From NCBI GenBank assembly GCA_964247055.1, contig OZ176054.1, positions 7,812,001 to 7,876,000 on the forward strand: a DNA stretch of 64,000 nt, read 5' to 3'. A model generated the notes under the pieces. It did not search any database and had not been told where the DNA came from. It saw only the letters and a program-made list of their open reading frames with translations. Positions within the stretch are counted from its first letter, which is position 1. Each line of letters begins with the position of its first letter. Positions 25,601-37,316 of this stretch are shown here, piece after piece. The DNA is from Paragordius varius. Its lineage: Eukaryota > Nematomorpha. A program made the translations under genes and the position numbers.

Positions 25601-28600
25601 TAATCATGTAGAAAGTAACGAATGTGCACAAAAAACTATACTGGTGTGTGTAAACCCCATTGTATAACAATATCAAATATTAAGATATCGAACGATATAA
25701 TTTTTATCATTTTGTCATAAAATTGTAAAAAATGTGATAAATATAACTATTAGGTTTAAACACCAGTGTCCAACAATTGAATTAATAAATATATAAAGAT
25801 ATTAAACGAATTAGCAACATCAAATTCAGGGTATAAAATCATATTGTCGTCTATGAAATGAAGTTATTTTGCCTTAAATATGCAAAAAAAGTTAAAAATA
25901 TTTTTACTTGTAGGTTTAATGCCTTGTCCAGCCCAATCACCCCACCCAGGCATATCTGTCGTGTCAAAAGCAGCATTATGCCCATAACCAAGCTTGAACA
26001 TATGCTCAACTTTGGCTTGTAAATTAGCCTCTTTTTCTTTAACGAAAGCGGTAACATTATCTTCAGAAAATGCTTCCTCCACCAAATTTTTATTAACATC
26101 TATCGATATATATATATTTAATTTGAAATAATAAAATTTATAATCAACCTTATTTTTCAAGAAAATAAAAAATAAGGTTGATTATAATTGTGATGAAAAA
26201 GTATGTGTTAGTTACTAATGTACTTTTCTATTCCATATTTCCCAACTCAATCTTTAGGTTTCAAAAGATATAGCTTTTTAGTAATTTATCCAAAAAAAAT
26301 TTAATTTTACTGAAATATGATAATAAAGATAAGTTCTAATATACCATTTCCAATCTTTTTTCTCGCATTCTTTTCATTCAAAACTTTGTTGGTATGGTTG
26401 TTTGGTAAACCCAGGGCACGTCTTTTAAGATCACCAAAAAATATTGGGGTAGGGGGTTCATCATTAATTTCTTCCTCTGGAGTATTTATATCCTCATTAT
26501 GATTAGAACGTTTCTGTTATACAATAAAAAAAAGATTATAACTAAATGCAAAAATTCAAATTCAAATTTTACTTATAAAAAGCGGTTACTTTTAACTTAA
26601 TTTTTTATATACAACCTATGTATGATTTATAATTGAGCATGTTACTAAATTAGAGTATTCGCAACCCAAAGCGAAAGGTTATATTAAAAATTATTGTTTA
26701 AAAAAGTATAATGTGTCTTTTTATTTGTCTTTCGTCATTATAATTTCAATCTTTATTTGACATATATGTATCCCCTTACGTCAGTTTTTTTAAATAAGGT
26801 CTAAATCAATTAGATAATTTTGATCATTATGCCCTTATCTGAATTTAATAAATGTCATATTTTTCTAGTAATAATGATTATTGAAAAATTTCAATATTAT
26901 TTTTTATAAAGGGACATGATTCGGATGCACAATCGGGTCTCATTATATAGGAAAAGGGGTCCACTGTACCAAAAAACCACAAAAGTGAACGCGTTCAATG
27001 AAATGTTGCATAAAAATGTTTTGTATTTCTTATAATTATTTAAAATCATTTTGTTTGTGAAAAGGTTTTAATGATTAGCAAAAAAAATTTATACAAACAT
27101 CGCCAACTCAATCTTATATAACCTTTGTCATTTCATTATGGGTAGTAGTCGTAGTAGATAAAACAGTTTTATTCAAAGAAATTTTAGTTTGAGCCAATAA
27201 CATTGAACTTGTCAGTAAATTAGGTTCACCATCCCCACATGATTCATCAATATTTGTTTCATTATTATCGTCAAGAAATTGTGTAATATCTATCATATCA
27301 TCGTTATAATCAAGTGATTCATTTTTATCCTTTTTCATAGATGTAATATGGTTAGGAAAATCGGGCCCTTGATTTAATGTTAATTTAGATTCCCTAAAAG
27401 CTTCATTCATCTAAAAACAGCATAATATATTTTAAAATTATATATCCATAACTTGTATGTAAAAATGTAATTTTTTTTGATAATGTAAAATTTCTCATAT
27501 ATAATAAAAAAATATCAGTATATTCTATTTTCTACAAATCATTGATAAAATTCATATTAATGAGTAAAATTTAGATAAGCTTATAGTATATTTTTGATCA
27601 GAAACAACCGTTTTTATGATACCCATTTCGTTTGGGAAAAGTAGTGTATTTATTATGAAATATGATGTTAAAAAAATTTGGTTTATAAAATATTTAATTA
27701 AAAAATACATTGAATTAAATAAAACATTTGTATAAAATTTCATTAGTAACACGGTTAAAATTACTTTTTTAGAAAACAATGATTTATTAATCCAAGGATT
27801 ATTCTTAAAATCTAACACATCCTTTTCAGTAATAATTTGCGCCTCATCATCAGAATCAGATGCATTATTTAATTCGGTTTGTGATTGTAATAAGAGAGAT
27901 GGACCTGGTTCGTAATTAAATTTGGGTTCGTTTACTAAAATAAAAAAGTGTGAAATTTTAGGCTTTAAATATAAAATTATGATTGGGTTCCGCCCTTATA
28001 AATATTAGTAATCATAGTTGAGACCGCTTAATAAGTCTAAAATTATAAGAAAATAATCATAAATTAAGTAAAACTAAGGTATCAATATTGAATAAAAATA
28101 AATGTCAGATATTTTATAATGATATACATATAACGTACCAATTATCGTTTGACCTTATTTTTATTGCACGTGTAACCTATCAAATAGCTTTTAAACTAAT
28201 ATATCATTTACTGTTTAAATTCACCCTTGAAAAATTCAAATTCACCCTTAAATGAATTATGTGTTTTTTTTAAGATTAAAAATTACCATTATTTTTTAAT
28301 ATTTTTCAAATATGAAATTCTGTTTATTAATATAATGGTGAAAAAATAATAAAATATGTCGTGAAAATATATTTCATATTAATGATGAGTTATATTAGCC
28401 CTAAAACGCATAATTTATTTTTAGAATGAATTTGAATTGTTCAAGGGTAAATTTTGATTGTAAATGGTATAAAATTATCTATATATGACCTTATGTAAAT
28501 TAACCTTTGTTTGCACTCACATATATAGCACACCTTTTCTTATATACAAATTCCCACGCATATATAGGCACAAATTATGGTATACGTACGGACAATATAT

Positions 28601-31600
28601 ATTTCTATAAAAAATTTCTGTACAATAAAATCCTATGCTACAAATATAACCGTCTCATATAAATAAAACGTTATTAATGCTATTTGTTAAAATAAAAATA
28701 ATGGGTATTTGGTAATTGGCTGGTTATTAAATATCGGGTTATCACCGTTAAAGACTGCATTTATATACAGTCAGACCGATAAATATATTTAAATGACCCT
28801 AACGATGATTATAAATTGTAAAAATTATTTAAAATATTTAGAGCCTAAATTTTTAACCTTTTTCCATTTCAACTGTCTCCTCATGTTGTTCAAAATGTGA
28901 TTTATTAACAAATTCCCCATCGATATCGGAATCAGCTGTGTTTTCATGATTCGTTTTTTTCGTTAAAGTTTTACCAATGTCATGTTGTTCTTTAAGGGCA
29001 TGCCTGGCCTATGAACGCATAAAAATAATATAAAATACTTTAACCAATAGTACACAATTTCAAATTTTTTAGGCATATTAATTTATTGAAAGTTATAATA
29101 TAATTGCCTTACCTAGAGATAAAGAAATAGCGTACAATTAAAAACAAATTTACAAAAATCTAAATAAGTTACCAAATATTACATTCAAATTCATCTATAC
29201 ACAAATACAAATTTATGTTATAGTTAACCACTCATAGAAAATATATTTATGTACAATTATATATGGATATTGCATAATTTTAATAAAAAACACTTTTTAT
29301 CATAGAGGTAAAAACGTCGAACATTAATTAAATTTACAGTAGGATTATTGGCCGAGAGTTTAAGATGTTGAGCCCATTTCCCCGTATTTTTATGGCATAG
29401 TATAATTATCAAAAATATATGCATTTCATAATTTTGATAAAAAAACTACCTCCTTTTCTTTATCATAAGCCGTAAAAACTCAAAAAAGTTCATTGATTAA
29501 ATTTAACATAAAATTTATAAATTTACAGTAGGATTATTTTTGGCAGAAAGTTTAAGGTGTTGAGCCCATTTCCCCGTATTTTTGTGGCATAGCATAATTT
29601 TTTAATAAAAAAACTACCTTTTCTTTATCATAAGCCGTAAAAACTCAAAAAAATTCTTAAAATAAATTTAATATAAAATTTATAAATTTACAGTAGGATT
29701 ATTTTTGGCAGAAAGTTTAAGGTGTTGAGCCCATTTCCCCGTATTTTTGTGGCGTAATGATATGCGTTCACCTAATCGGTCCTTTTCTTTCATTCGATTT
29801 TGTTGAGCCATTTCCATCTCATATGCTTGTGGGTCGGTAAATTTTAGCTTTTCCAATTCTTTTGTCTTTTGTCGAACTTTTTCACGGCGTAACATTCGGC
29901 GATATCTATGTTATTTTAGTAATAAATTAGGGTGGAAAAATTCTGAATGTTTACAGTAAAAATTGAAATCATAAAAACAAAATGTAAAAGGTAAATATTA
30001 GTTCTAAAGACAGCCATATATTGTTAACTTTGATTTTAGACTACAACTCTTGTTTAATTTTGGAAATAATTAACAGATATGTAAATTGGTAACACACTCA
30101 CTCAGCTATATGATGCTTTCCAAATTGTAATTATAAATATATAGTTCTAGAAATCAAGGTTTTTAAAAAGTATGACGGTGTCTTTATACATAATAATATT
30201 TGTCATTTTGTTTTGTTGATTTTTTTTGATAATAAATATAAAATATACTGTAAAACCCATTTTGGTAGATTTATATTAAAAATATACTTTTTGCTCTTAA
30301 TTTTATTTTGATAACGGGCCTTTAGTTCATTACGTGCAACCAAATGCTTAAAACGCAAAAGTTCTGCTTGTTTCTTTTTAGCCTCTTGTAAACTCATAGC
30401 GGCAAAACACTGTTTTTCAGCCGGGGTAAATAGTTCACCGGGTGCGATGGTATTTACAACATTTTCCTTCATGATTCATATAAAAAAATAAATTTTTTAT
30501 CAAATTTATATAAAGAAAGAAAAACATATGGCTGGACAATTTTAAACCTCTTTGTGCGGAACAAAAAATTTAAATAATAGTTATATTTTTAAAATTTCTT
30601 TCATATATTTTGTTGTAATTATTGGCATAAATATTCAAAAGAATTTAAAAATAGCAAAAAAAACTATTTCAACCTTCAAAAAGTGTACCCGTTGAAAAAA
30701 TTAATTTTTTTCATCAATATTGATCATAAAATACAGTGTGCATTTTAATGGTTGCTAATCAGTATAGTTGGACATTTTGCAACACACTTTGTTTTTTCCA
30801 TACACTACGGTGTTGCAATTTGCCCAAATATAGTGGGAATAAGCAACCATTAAAATGCATTCTGTATATTTAAATAAAATATTTAAATTTCCAACAATGT
30901 GGATTCATATTTTGCACCAAAAAGATTTAAATAAAGGGACATAATCTTAATTAAAAAAAAGATTCGAGTACATATTGAAATCAACATTAATATACAGGTT
31001 CAATAAAACTGTTCCATATTTTTGCAATTAAATTCTACCTTTAAAGCAGCAGCCATTTCTTCGTCGAATTGGGATAAAGCGGAAGGTTTTTTATCTATCA
31101 TTGATAAAACACATAATTTGTAACTTAAATTTAAATCTATTAAAAATTAAAAAATTTATAGCGGAATGAGCACAAGATAAAATTATATGTATAATTAATT
31201 TATTTTCGCTTTCTGTGTCGAGAATACGCATTTTTTATAAATGTTTTATAATATTCTTGTTAAAAAAACCTTTTTTACAAAATATATGAATCAACAATAA
31301 TAAAATCTTACCTTTTCTCTTGCTTTGATTCTCTAAATATTGGGCATAGGTTTCCTCCAAAATACCCATTTTTGTTAAACTAACATTACATTGTTGCAAG
31401 GGAAAATTAATGTGTTCAGCAACTCGATTAGATTCTACGATTGATTCCCAGGGTTGAAGCCTTTCATTAACTACATCTTCATATCTGTAAAATTTAGCAA
31501 AAATATATCATTTTTCATAACAATCATTATACTACAGTCCGGAGAAATGAAAATATCGATTTCTGTTTTATATATTTTTTAATTATAAAATATTGAATTT

Positions 31601-32311
31601 GAAAAATTTATGTAAAACAAATTTTATGTCGAACATTTGAGTCCAGTAAGATAATATATCTAGGATCTCTGGAATTTATATGATTAGAAAAGCGACCATA
31701 AAAGAAATATAAATTTGTTAAAAATTTATTTTTTATTTTGCAACAAATGTGCATTACTGGATGCACTTTTTTAGACTTATTGGGTAAGAGAGGTAAATTG
31801 ATTGGTTTAATTATTTTAGATAGGATTTTTTAAAATATTGTCCAGCTTTATATAAAAATAGCACATAAATAATTATTTCATATAATAATATACCCAGCTT
31901 TTATCAAATTTCTTTCCATTTGCGGTTTACTTGGAGGCACATCTATCACCATTGAATTTTGACTTTTTTCCGATTGGATTGGTCTTTGAACTTGTAACTC
32001 ATTTGAGACCTTAGATAAACTCCTTTCCAATTCATTTAAATTAGCAGTTTTAGACTTATTTTGGCGTTCGGAAAATGATTTAAATAATGTTTCGATTCCA
32101 ATCTCATTAGTCGCGCCTAAATAAAATTTAAGATCAACTTGACTCCTTCAATGAATCGATTCTCAAGGGTTGAAGCCTAAAAAATAAAAAACTATTTTTA
32201 CTTTTTCTTTTTATTTATTTTTTGAATATCTCCTAAGAATTTTTCATGATTTTTATCTTGTTCGCTTTTAAGAGATAGGGAGGATTTGACTTTTTTATTT
32301 TTAACCACCAT
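16641..32311 (-). CDS. UTP14: UTP14, U3 snoRNA-associated SSU processome protein, complete
   Basis: Nucleolar protein of the small-subunit processome; in yeast it activates the Dhr1 helicase that releases U3 from pre-18S rRNA. Sixteen minus-strand exons: 32311-32202, 32176-32139, 32116-31894, 31484-31312, 31094-31039, 30466-30288, 29905-29692, 29008-28858, 27934-27765, 27410-27123, 26513-26345, 26099-25908, 22811-22736, 22679-22592, 22513-22447 and 16783-16641. They sum to 2337 bp, 778 aa (human 771), every phase matching. Family blocks in order: ERLQPWESIVE; LFTPAEKQCFAAMSLQEAKK; KIKSKKYRR; ISLRHKNTGKWAQHLK; NNPWINKSL; the PGWGDWAGQGIKPT block; the DLVPYQYNN and LRQPIGMLWNP blocks; KVLTKPGCIIKPM. 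Introns 1 and 2 are 25 and 22 nt; the last is 5.7 kb and almost filled by a giant palindrome. Intron 12 holds a Helitron and a mariner-like MITE. It is head-to-head with RTEL1. Confidence 0.96.
18069..18987. mobile_element. CACTA-like non-autonomous transposon, copy B
   Basis: Ends CACTAGACAACAAATTTT and AAATTTGTTGTCTAGTG, flanked by TTA at 18066-18068 and 18988-18990. The opposite palindrome arm (about 19935-19950) preserves the uninterrupted sequence, GCATCTTATTGAT in reverse complement, which confirms insertion with a short duplication. It is 919 bp, non-coding, and related to copy A at 14652-15769. Confidence 0.85.
20600..21060. repeat. Tandem array of about 100-bp units in the palindrome's right arm
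   Basis: Four or so imperfect units share ATTAACAACGTTAAATAAAA, then AAATTTATTAAAAACCGCAA, then TTTTTACCTG(TATTTATT). The left arm has the block once (about 17340-17420), so the array expanded after the palindrome formed and makes the arms unequal. Confidence 0.7.
21316..21987 (-). mobile_element. Non-autonomous Helitron, copy 2
   Basis: Read on the minus strand it starts TCTATATATTTATAAAAAT (21987) and ends CTAG (21316), with the hairpin just inside. The host bases are A and T. Compared with the left arm of the surrounding palindrome (about 17095-17105), the insertion falls cleanly between A and T with no duplicated bases, as Helitrons do. The segment with GGTCTACCGGTTTTCC occurs twice inside it (about 21410 and 21928), so the copy looks internally duplicated or composite. 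Confidence 0.88.
23161..23732 (-). mobile_element. Non-autonomous Helitron, copy 3
   Basis: Same ends as copies 1 and 2: TC start at 23732 and CTAG end at 23161-23164 on the minus strand. A perfect 10-bp-stem hairpin lies at 23172-23194. It is inserted between A and T. It sits in UTP14 intron 12. The two ORFs across it (such as GPNWGPISKK) recur in the other copies but show no known protein and are taken as non-coding. Confidence 0.88.
24046..24221. mobile_element. Mariner-like MITE
   Basis: Starts CAGTATGCACATTTATG after TA and ends AATACTG before TA. An inner block AATACAGTAGCGTGTGTTA recurs in the 63285-63484 element. The terminal CAGTATGCA is shared with the giant palindrome at 16837. 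176 bp, in UTP14 intron 12. Confidence 0.65.
29283..29760 (-). repeat. Threefold tandem duplication covering the end of UTP14 exon 7
   Basis: The last about 65 bp of exon 7 (29692-29760 here), with its GT donor and about 100 bp of the following intron, are repeated downstream in the gene at 29525-29590 and 29336-29400. Each copy keeps an open reading of HKNTGKWAQHLKLSA..NNPT and a GT donor. The nearer copy differs from the exon only by CGC to TGC at its upstream edge. The farther one has that change plus four synonymous changes and one 3-nt deletion. Neither copy has an obvious AG acceptor immediately upstream, so they are called exon relics. Confidence 0.8.
30734..30864. mobile_element. Short mariner-like MITE
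   Basis: Starts CAGTGTGCATTTTAATGG after TA and ends CCATTAAAATGCATTCTG before TA. The 17-bp ends are nearly the same as those of the 16837-22245 palindrome, so one transposase could have moved both. 131 bp, in UTP14 intron 5. Confidence 0.75.
32117..32201 (-). other. Two ultra-short introns in UTP14 (32177-32201 and 32117-32138) around a 38-bp exon
   Basis: Intron 1 is 25 nt (GTAAAAATA...TTTTTAG) and intron 2 is 22 nt (GTTGATCTT...ATTTAG). Retention of either puts a stop codon in frame. The 38-bp exon between them (32139-32176) is the only way I found to join exon 1 (phase 2) to exon 3 (needs phase 1). With it the whole 16-exon gene is in frame. Confidence 0.75.
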
Positions 32312-32358
32312 GCTAAATATTCACCCATTCATTGCACAAAATTTGAATTTAGATTTTG
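32312..32358. promoter_or_regulatory. 47-bp divergent spacer between UTP14 and RTEL1 start codons
   Basis: The two ATGs are 32311 (minus) and 32359 (plus). Only 47 bp separate them, so both genes must share a very small bidirectional promoter, or transcription must start inside the neighbour. On each strand a TTTAG lies just before the ATG (ATATTTAG-C-ATG for UTP14, AATTTAG-ATTTTG-ATG for RTEL1), looking like a 3' splice site. That would fit spliced-leader addition, but this is inferred. No TATA box is evident. Confidence 0.5.
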
Positions 32359-35300
32359 ATGCTGGAAATTAAAGGTATCAATATATCTTTTCCTTACAAG
32401 CCGTATGATTGCCAAATTGATTATATGACAAAAGTTATTGAATGCTTAGAAAGTAGACAGAATGCTTTGCTTGAGAGTCCCACAGGAACTGGTTTTAAAT
32501 AATTTTAATATATTATCAAAAAATATATCGCAATATTTTTTATCGCTTGTTAGGTAAAACTCTGTGTCTACTTTGTGCGACAGTAGCCTGGCTAACGCAT
32601 CAAAAGAAGATAAAATCTGTGGGGGATAAATTTTCAGATCTAGCTAAAATACCCAAAATAATTTACACTTCACGGACTCATACGCAACTTAATCAAGTTG
32701 TCTCGGAACTTAGAAAAACCGATTATGCATCATCTGTTACATCTACTCTTTTGGCATCAAGGGAACAATTATGCATACATCCAGTCGTTTCCAAAGAAGC
32801 TAATAATACTTTAAAAATTCAAAAGTGTCGAAATAAAATGTATCACAGAACATGTTATCTCTTTAACAATGTTCAAGATTACGTTAATGGTAGAAATTTC
32901 AATGGATCCGTGGATGTGGATCAGTATTGAATTTAATGAAAATTCATAAATTAATTCTCATAAAAATTCATTTTGGTTTAAAGAACGTCAATTTTTTAGC
33001 TCATTTTTTTCTTTCATTTAATTAAATTCACACTAATTTTTATGTTACATAAATATTTTAAAAATGGAACCATTTGTTTAAATTCAATCATGATGTTTTT
33101 AAATCCATATATTTACAAATATTACTCATTCAATATATTTGCCATCCACAATCTTTATATATATAAATTTGCCATATTTTTTATTATATTTCCAATTTAC
33201 CAGAGATCATTCCGATCATGACAAAGTTGGAAGCAATATTCATTTACCCGCTGTACCCGACATTGAAGATTTGATTAAAGTAGGGAATGAACAAAAAATT
33301 TGTCCTTATTACACGGCCAGGGAGTTGGCTAAAACCGTTGATCTCATACTTATGCCCTACAATTATTTGGTGGATGAAAAATCTGCCATTGGAACCTCTA
33401 CTAAAATGAATCATTTAACTGGTGGATTAAATAAAAAAAATCGCTTCGTTGGGACAGCAAATAAACTCGATAGTGTGAATGGAATTATGCGTAATATATA
33501 TATATGAATTGTATGGATTTTTACCTTTTTAATCGAAAAAAATTAAAGAATAGTTTCTTAGAATATCATTCAAATCATCATTGAAATATAAGATTTTCAT
33601 TTCAAAAAACTTGCCGCTAAAATTGTGTTTATTTTTCCATAAATATATATCCTTATTTGGATTTATTACCTTTAAGTTAGTTGAAGTTAAAATTACAATA
33701 TTAAACATTGCCTTGAATTTGTTATTTAGGTATAATTCATTCATATTTTTGATAGAAAATTTATTGAATGGCAAACCACCACCATCTGATGAAAATTTCT
33801 TACAAGGCGCAATTTTAATCTTTGATGAGGCACACAACATTGAAAAGGTTTTATAACCAAAAATATATTTTAAGTTTGTTGATACTTATATGTAGCCATT
33901 TTATTTTAGTTAAGAAATATAACCTCTTAACATGCATCATGACCTTTTAGAATGGCTAAATGCATATTTTAAAATAGAATATTTAATATATTTTTCTTAA
34001 TTTTTTTTAAAATTATAAATTAATATGTGAGAGAATATAACCACCAATCTGATATTTAATACTTTTTTATTAACTTACTCACAATGCATCTATAAAATCA
34101 ATAAAGTTGAAAAACAATTTATAAAATATATATAATATTTATAAATTCAAATATAAAATCAATCAGGGCAAGAATTGGACCAATTAAATAAATAAAAAAT
34201 AAATTATTTACGGATATATAACATAAAATAACCAATATATATATATATATATATATATTGATAATAATTTATGTCCAATTAACTGAAAACTCTTAAAAAT
34301 AAAATAAAATTGTCTTTGTAAACTATACCATTTGCACTTCAAGAGTGTCCTTGAACACTTCAAGAGTGTCCTTGAACATTTCAAGTTGATCCTTGAACAC
34401 TTCAAGTTGGTCCTTTGACTTTTTTGTTTTGTTTTTAACTTTTATCAATCAAATCGTAAATAATTCATCTATTTTATTGTTTTTACCTATTTTCTATTAT
34501 TTAACATATATTTTAAATCGATATCAACTTTTAATCTTTGATAAACCGTATATCTCTATTAATTTCTGAAAATAATTTTGGATATTTATAGGATTTTAAC
34601 ACGAAATGAAAAAATATATAAGTTTTTTGGGCTATTAAATAAATTTTTTTATTAAAAACATTTAAAAGTCAATAATTTTGTTCAATTGAAAAAAAAGATT
34701 GAAACAAAAAAGTGGTTTTAAATAAAAAATTTTATTTTTAAATGAATAAATATATAATAAATAAAGAAAATTAGGTTAATAAAAAAAAAACTAAATGCAA
34801 AAATTATGGTTAAATCAAAATTTAAAAATTTTAAGGACCAACTTGAAGTGTTCAAGGACCAACTTGAAATGTTCAAGGACCAACTTGAAATGTTCAAGGA
34901 CCAACTTGAACTGTTCAAGGACCAACTTGAATTGTTCAAGGACCAACTTGAATTGTTTAAAAACCAACTTGAACTGTTCAAGGACCAACTTGAACTGTTC
35001 AAGGACCAACTTAAAGTGTTCAAGGACACTCTTGAAGTGCAAATGGTATATTTTCAGGTATGTGAAGAGGCCGCCAGTGTTGAATTAACTTCATTGGAGC
35101 TGGCATGTGCTATTGCTGAATGTGATACACTCTTTGGACTTTTGATGGAGCAACAAAAAGCGTTTGGTCTCTCTAATGCTGGTCCAGTACCTAATGAATC
35201 TTTCATAAATTTTGGGGGGAGTGCTTTCAATGGCAAACGTAAAAAAGGTGTTGCGAACAATAATAATTTCGATGTTTTGGATGGGGTCACTGGGGGTGTT

Positions 35301-37269
35301 TCTAATACCCCATTTACGGATAAAATGGTGTTGGATTATGGGCTAGATGAATTAGCGTAATTATGTTTGGTTGTGATATAAATAATTGTTTAATTATGGT
35401 TAAAACTTTTTTTGTACAAATTCATTTGTGAATGTGACTTTTTTACCTCTTTTTGTGTAAAATTGTTTTTTTGATCTGATTTTGTCAACTTATGATATTT
35501 GGCATGAGCGGCCTGCTAAAACTGTTTTTAATTTCTTACAATCAACTTAATTATATATAAAAGCGTTACAATAGTTGTTAGCATTTTTAAATGTACTTTT
35601 GTATTTATATATTTTCTAATTCAGGTTAGTTATGTCTGTTTTGTAAATATTTTTTGTGCGGCATTACAAACGGGAGTTTAACTGTATAACATTGGTGTTT
35701 TTTCCATATCAAAATGGAGAACAAAAATATTTTTAATTGTTAAACCAATCTTTTTGAATGCCTAATAGAGACACAATTTTATTTTTTTATTTTTCCTCAG
35801 TCGTGTGAAAGAAATGTTACTCAAGACCGAAGAAACGATCGATAATTTCAAGTTTCCCACTCAAACAACAAACTCATCATCTTTTGGATCAACGAATGCA
35901 TCAAATAACGCCATTTGGTCCATTCCATTCATTGTACATGAATTTTTAGGACAAGCTTTGCGCATTCAAACTAAAGATCAGGCTCAAGTATTTGTTTCAC
36001 ACTTTGCATTTAAAATAATTTGAAATAAAAAAGGAATATCCTATAGTAAGGTGCTAACTAGGATTGAAACAATTTTTTGTTTAATATTCTATGGTAACCA
36101 GGATCGTATTTGATTTATAATTCATTCATAACCTTGACACTGATCGCTTTGAAAAAAGGGTAATCTATAAGTTTAGCACGTAAATAATAAAATATAAATT
36201 ACTGGTATATTATCTTGTAAAAAAATGTTTTTAATATTAGCATATTTTAATACTTATGAAACCAATCTGTTCTTAAATTTTTCTTTTATACTATTATTGG
36301 GACATATATTTACACATCTTGTATAAAGCTGATTTTTACTGATTTGTAAGCGGTCAAACGATTATAATATTCTACACTAACGAATACTTTTTTTGGGATT
36401 TGTACATAATTTAAAATCCATATTAATTATTTAAAAAAATATTTTAAGAATTTTATCATTTTTTCAAATTTTTCAAATTTATTTTTTGTTTTTAGGCTAT
36501 GGTTACACTGCTTGAACGCTTAGCTATCGTTGCTTTAGATGCCAGACATAATTCTGACGGTATTTCGGATAATGTCGACTCACCTGTTACACCTTCTGAA
36601 GGAACCAAGGGAAATGTTGTTTTAGGTTTTTAGACGCAATTAATATATATATATATTTGTAATATTTGGACTTTATTAACTTGGTGTATTTAATTCAGGA
36701 GCAATTTTAAAATTAAAAAATCAATGAAAATTTATCTGTATTTGCGGCCAAATATATTTTTGGTTTATGTGTTTGTTATCTTTTAAGATAAAGAGATAAT
36801 ATAAGAAATGTGAAATGAATTATTTATTTGGTTTTTTAAGGTGTATATATAGCAATTTTAACTGTCCATGATTTGCATTATATCAATAAAATTTCAAGTA
36901 ACAAAGGTTATATATTTACATATAACACAAAAAATATAAAAAATACAATTCACATAACGGTGAAAGTTATGATATATAACCAAAGTATGTATTTCACATT
37001 TGCATATAACACAGAAAAATATTATAAAAATAAAGTATATCTTTCAGATTTGCATAACAGTGTTAAATATAATTTTATAAATAAAAAATAGAGATAATTA
37101 ACAGATTAGTTCAATCGAAGCTTTTTTAATATATATTATGTCGAATAATTTATCTAATAACTTTAATTTTATTATTACTACAAATTAAACTGGGGAAAAA
37201 CAGCCTAAAATGTATTTCTAATAAAAACTATTAAATGTTAAGTGTAAAGTTGAAATACTTTAAATGGAA

Positions 37270-37316
<47 letters not shown>

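Noticed and set aside
32139-32176. Similarity of the 38-bp UTP14 exon to the start of exon 4 (both encode LQP near GGCTTCAACCC)
   Set aside because: About 20 bases of partial identity; too short to claim an exon duplication.
34830-35039. Regular short repeats as a CRISPR array
   Set aside because: The units are head-to-tail with no spacers, in an intron of an animal gene.
34806-35360. 184-aa ORF with FKDQLE heptads as a stand-alone gene
   Set aside because: Its second half is RTEL1 exon 5, and the repeat half is a 21-bp minisatellite open in several frames on both strands. Kept as an intronic repeat with a note on possible alternative splicing.
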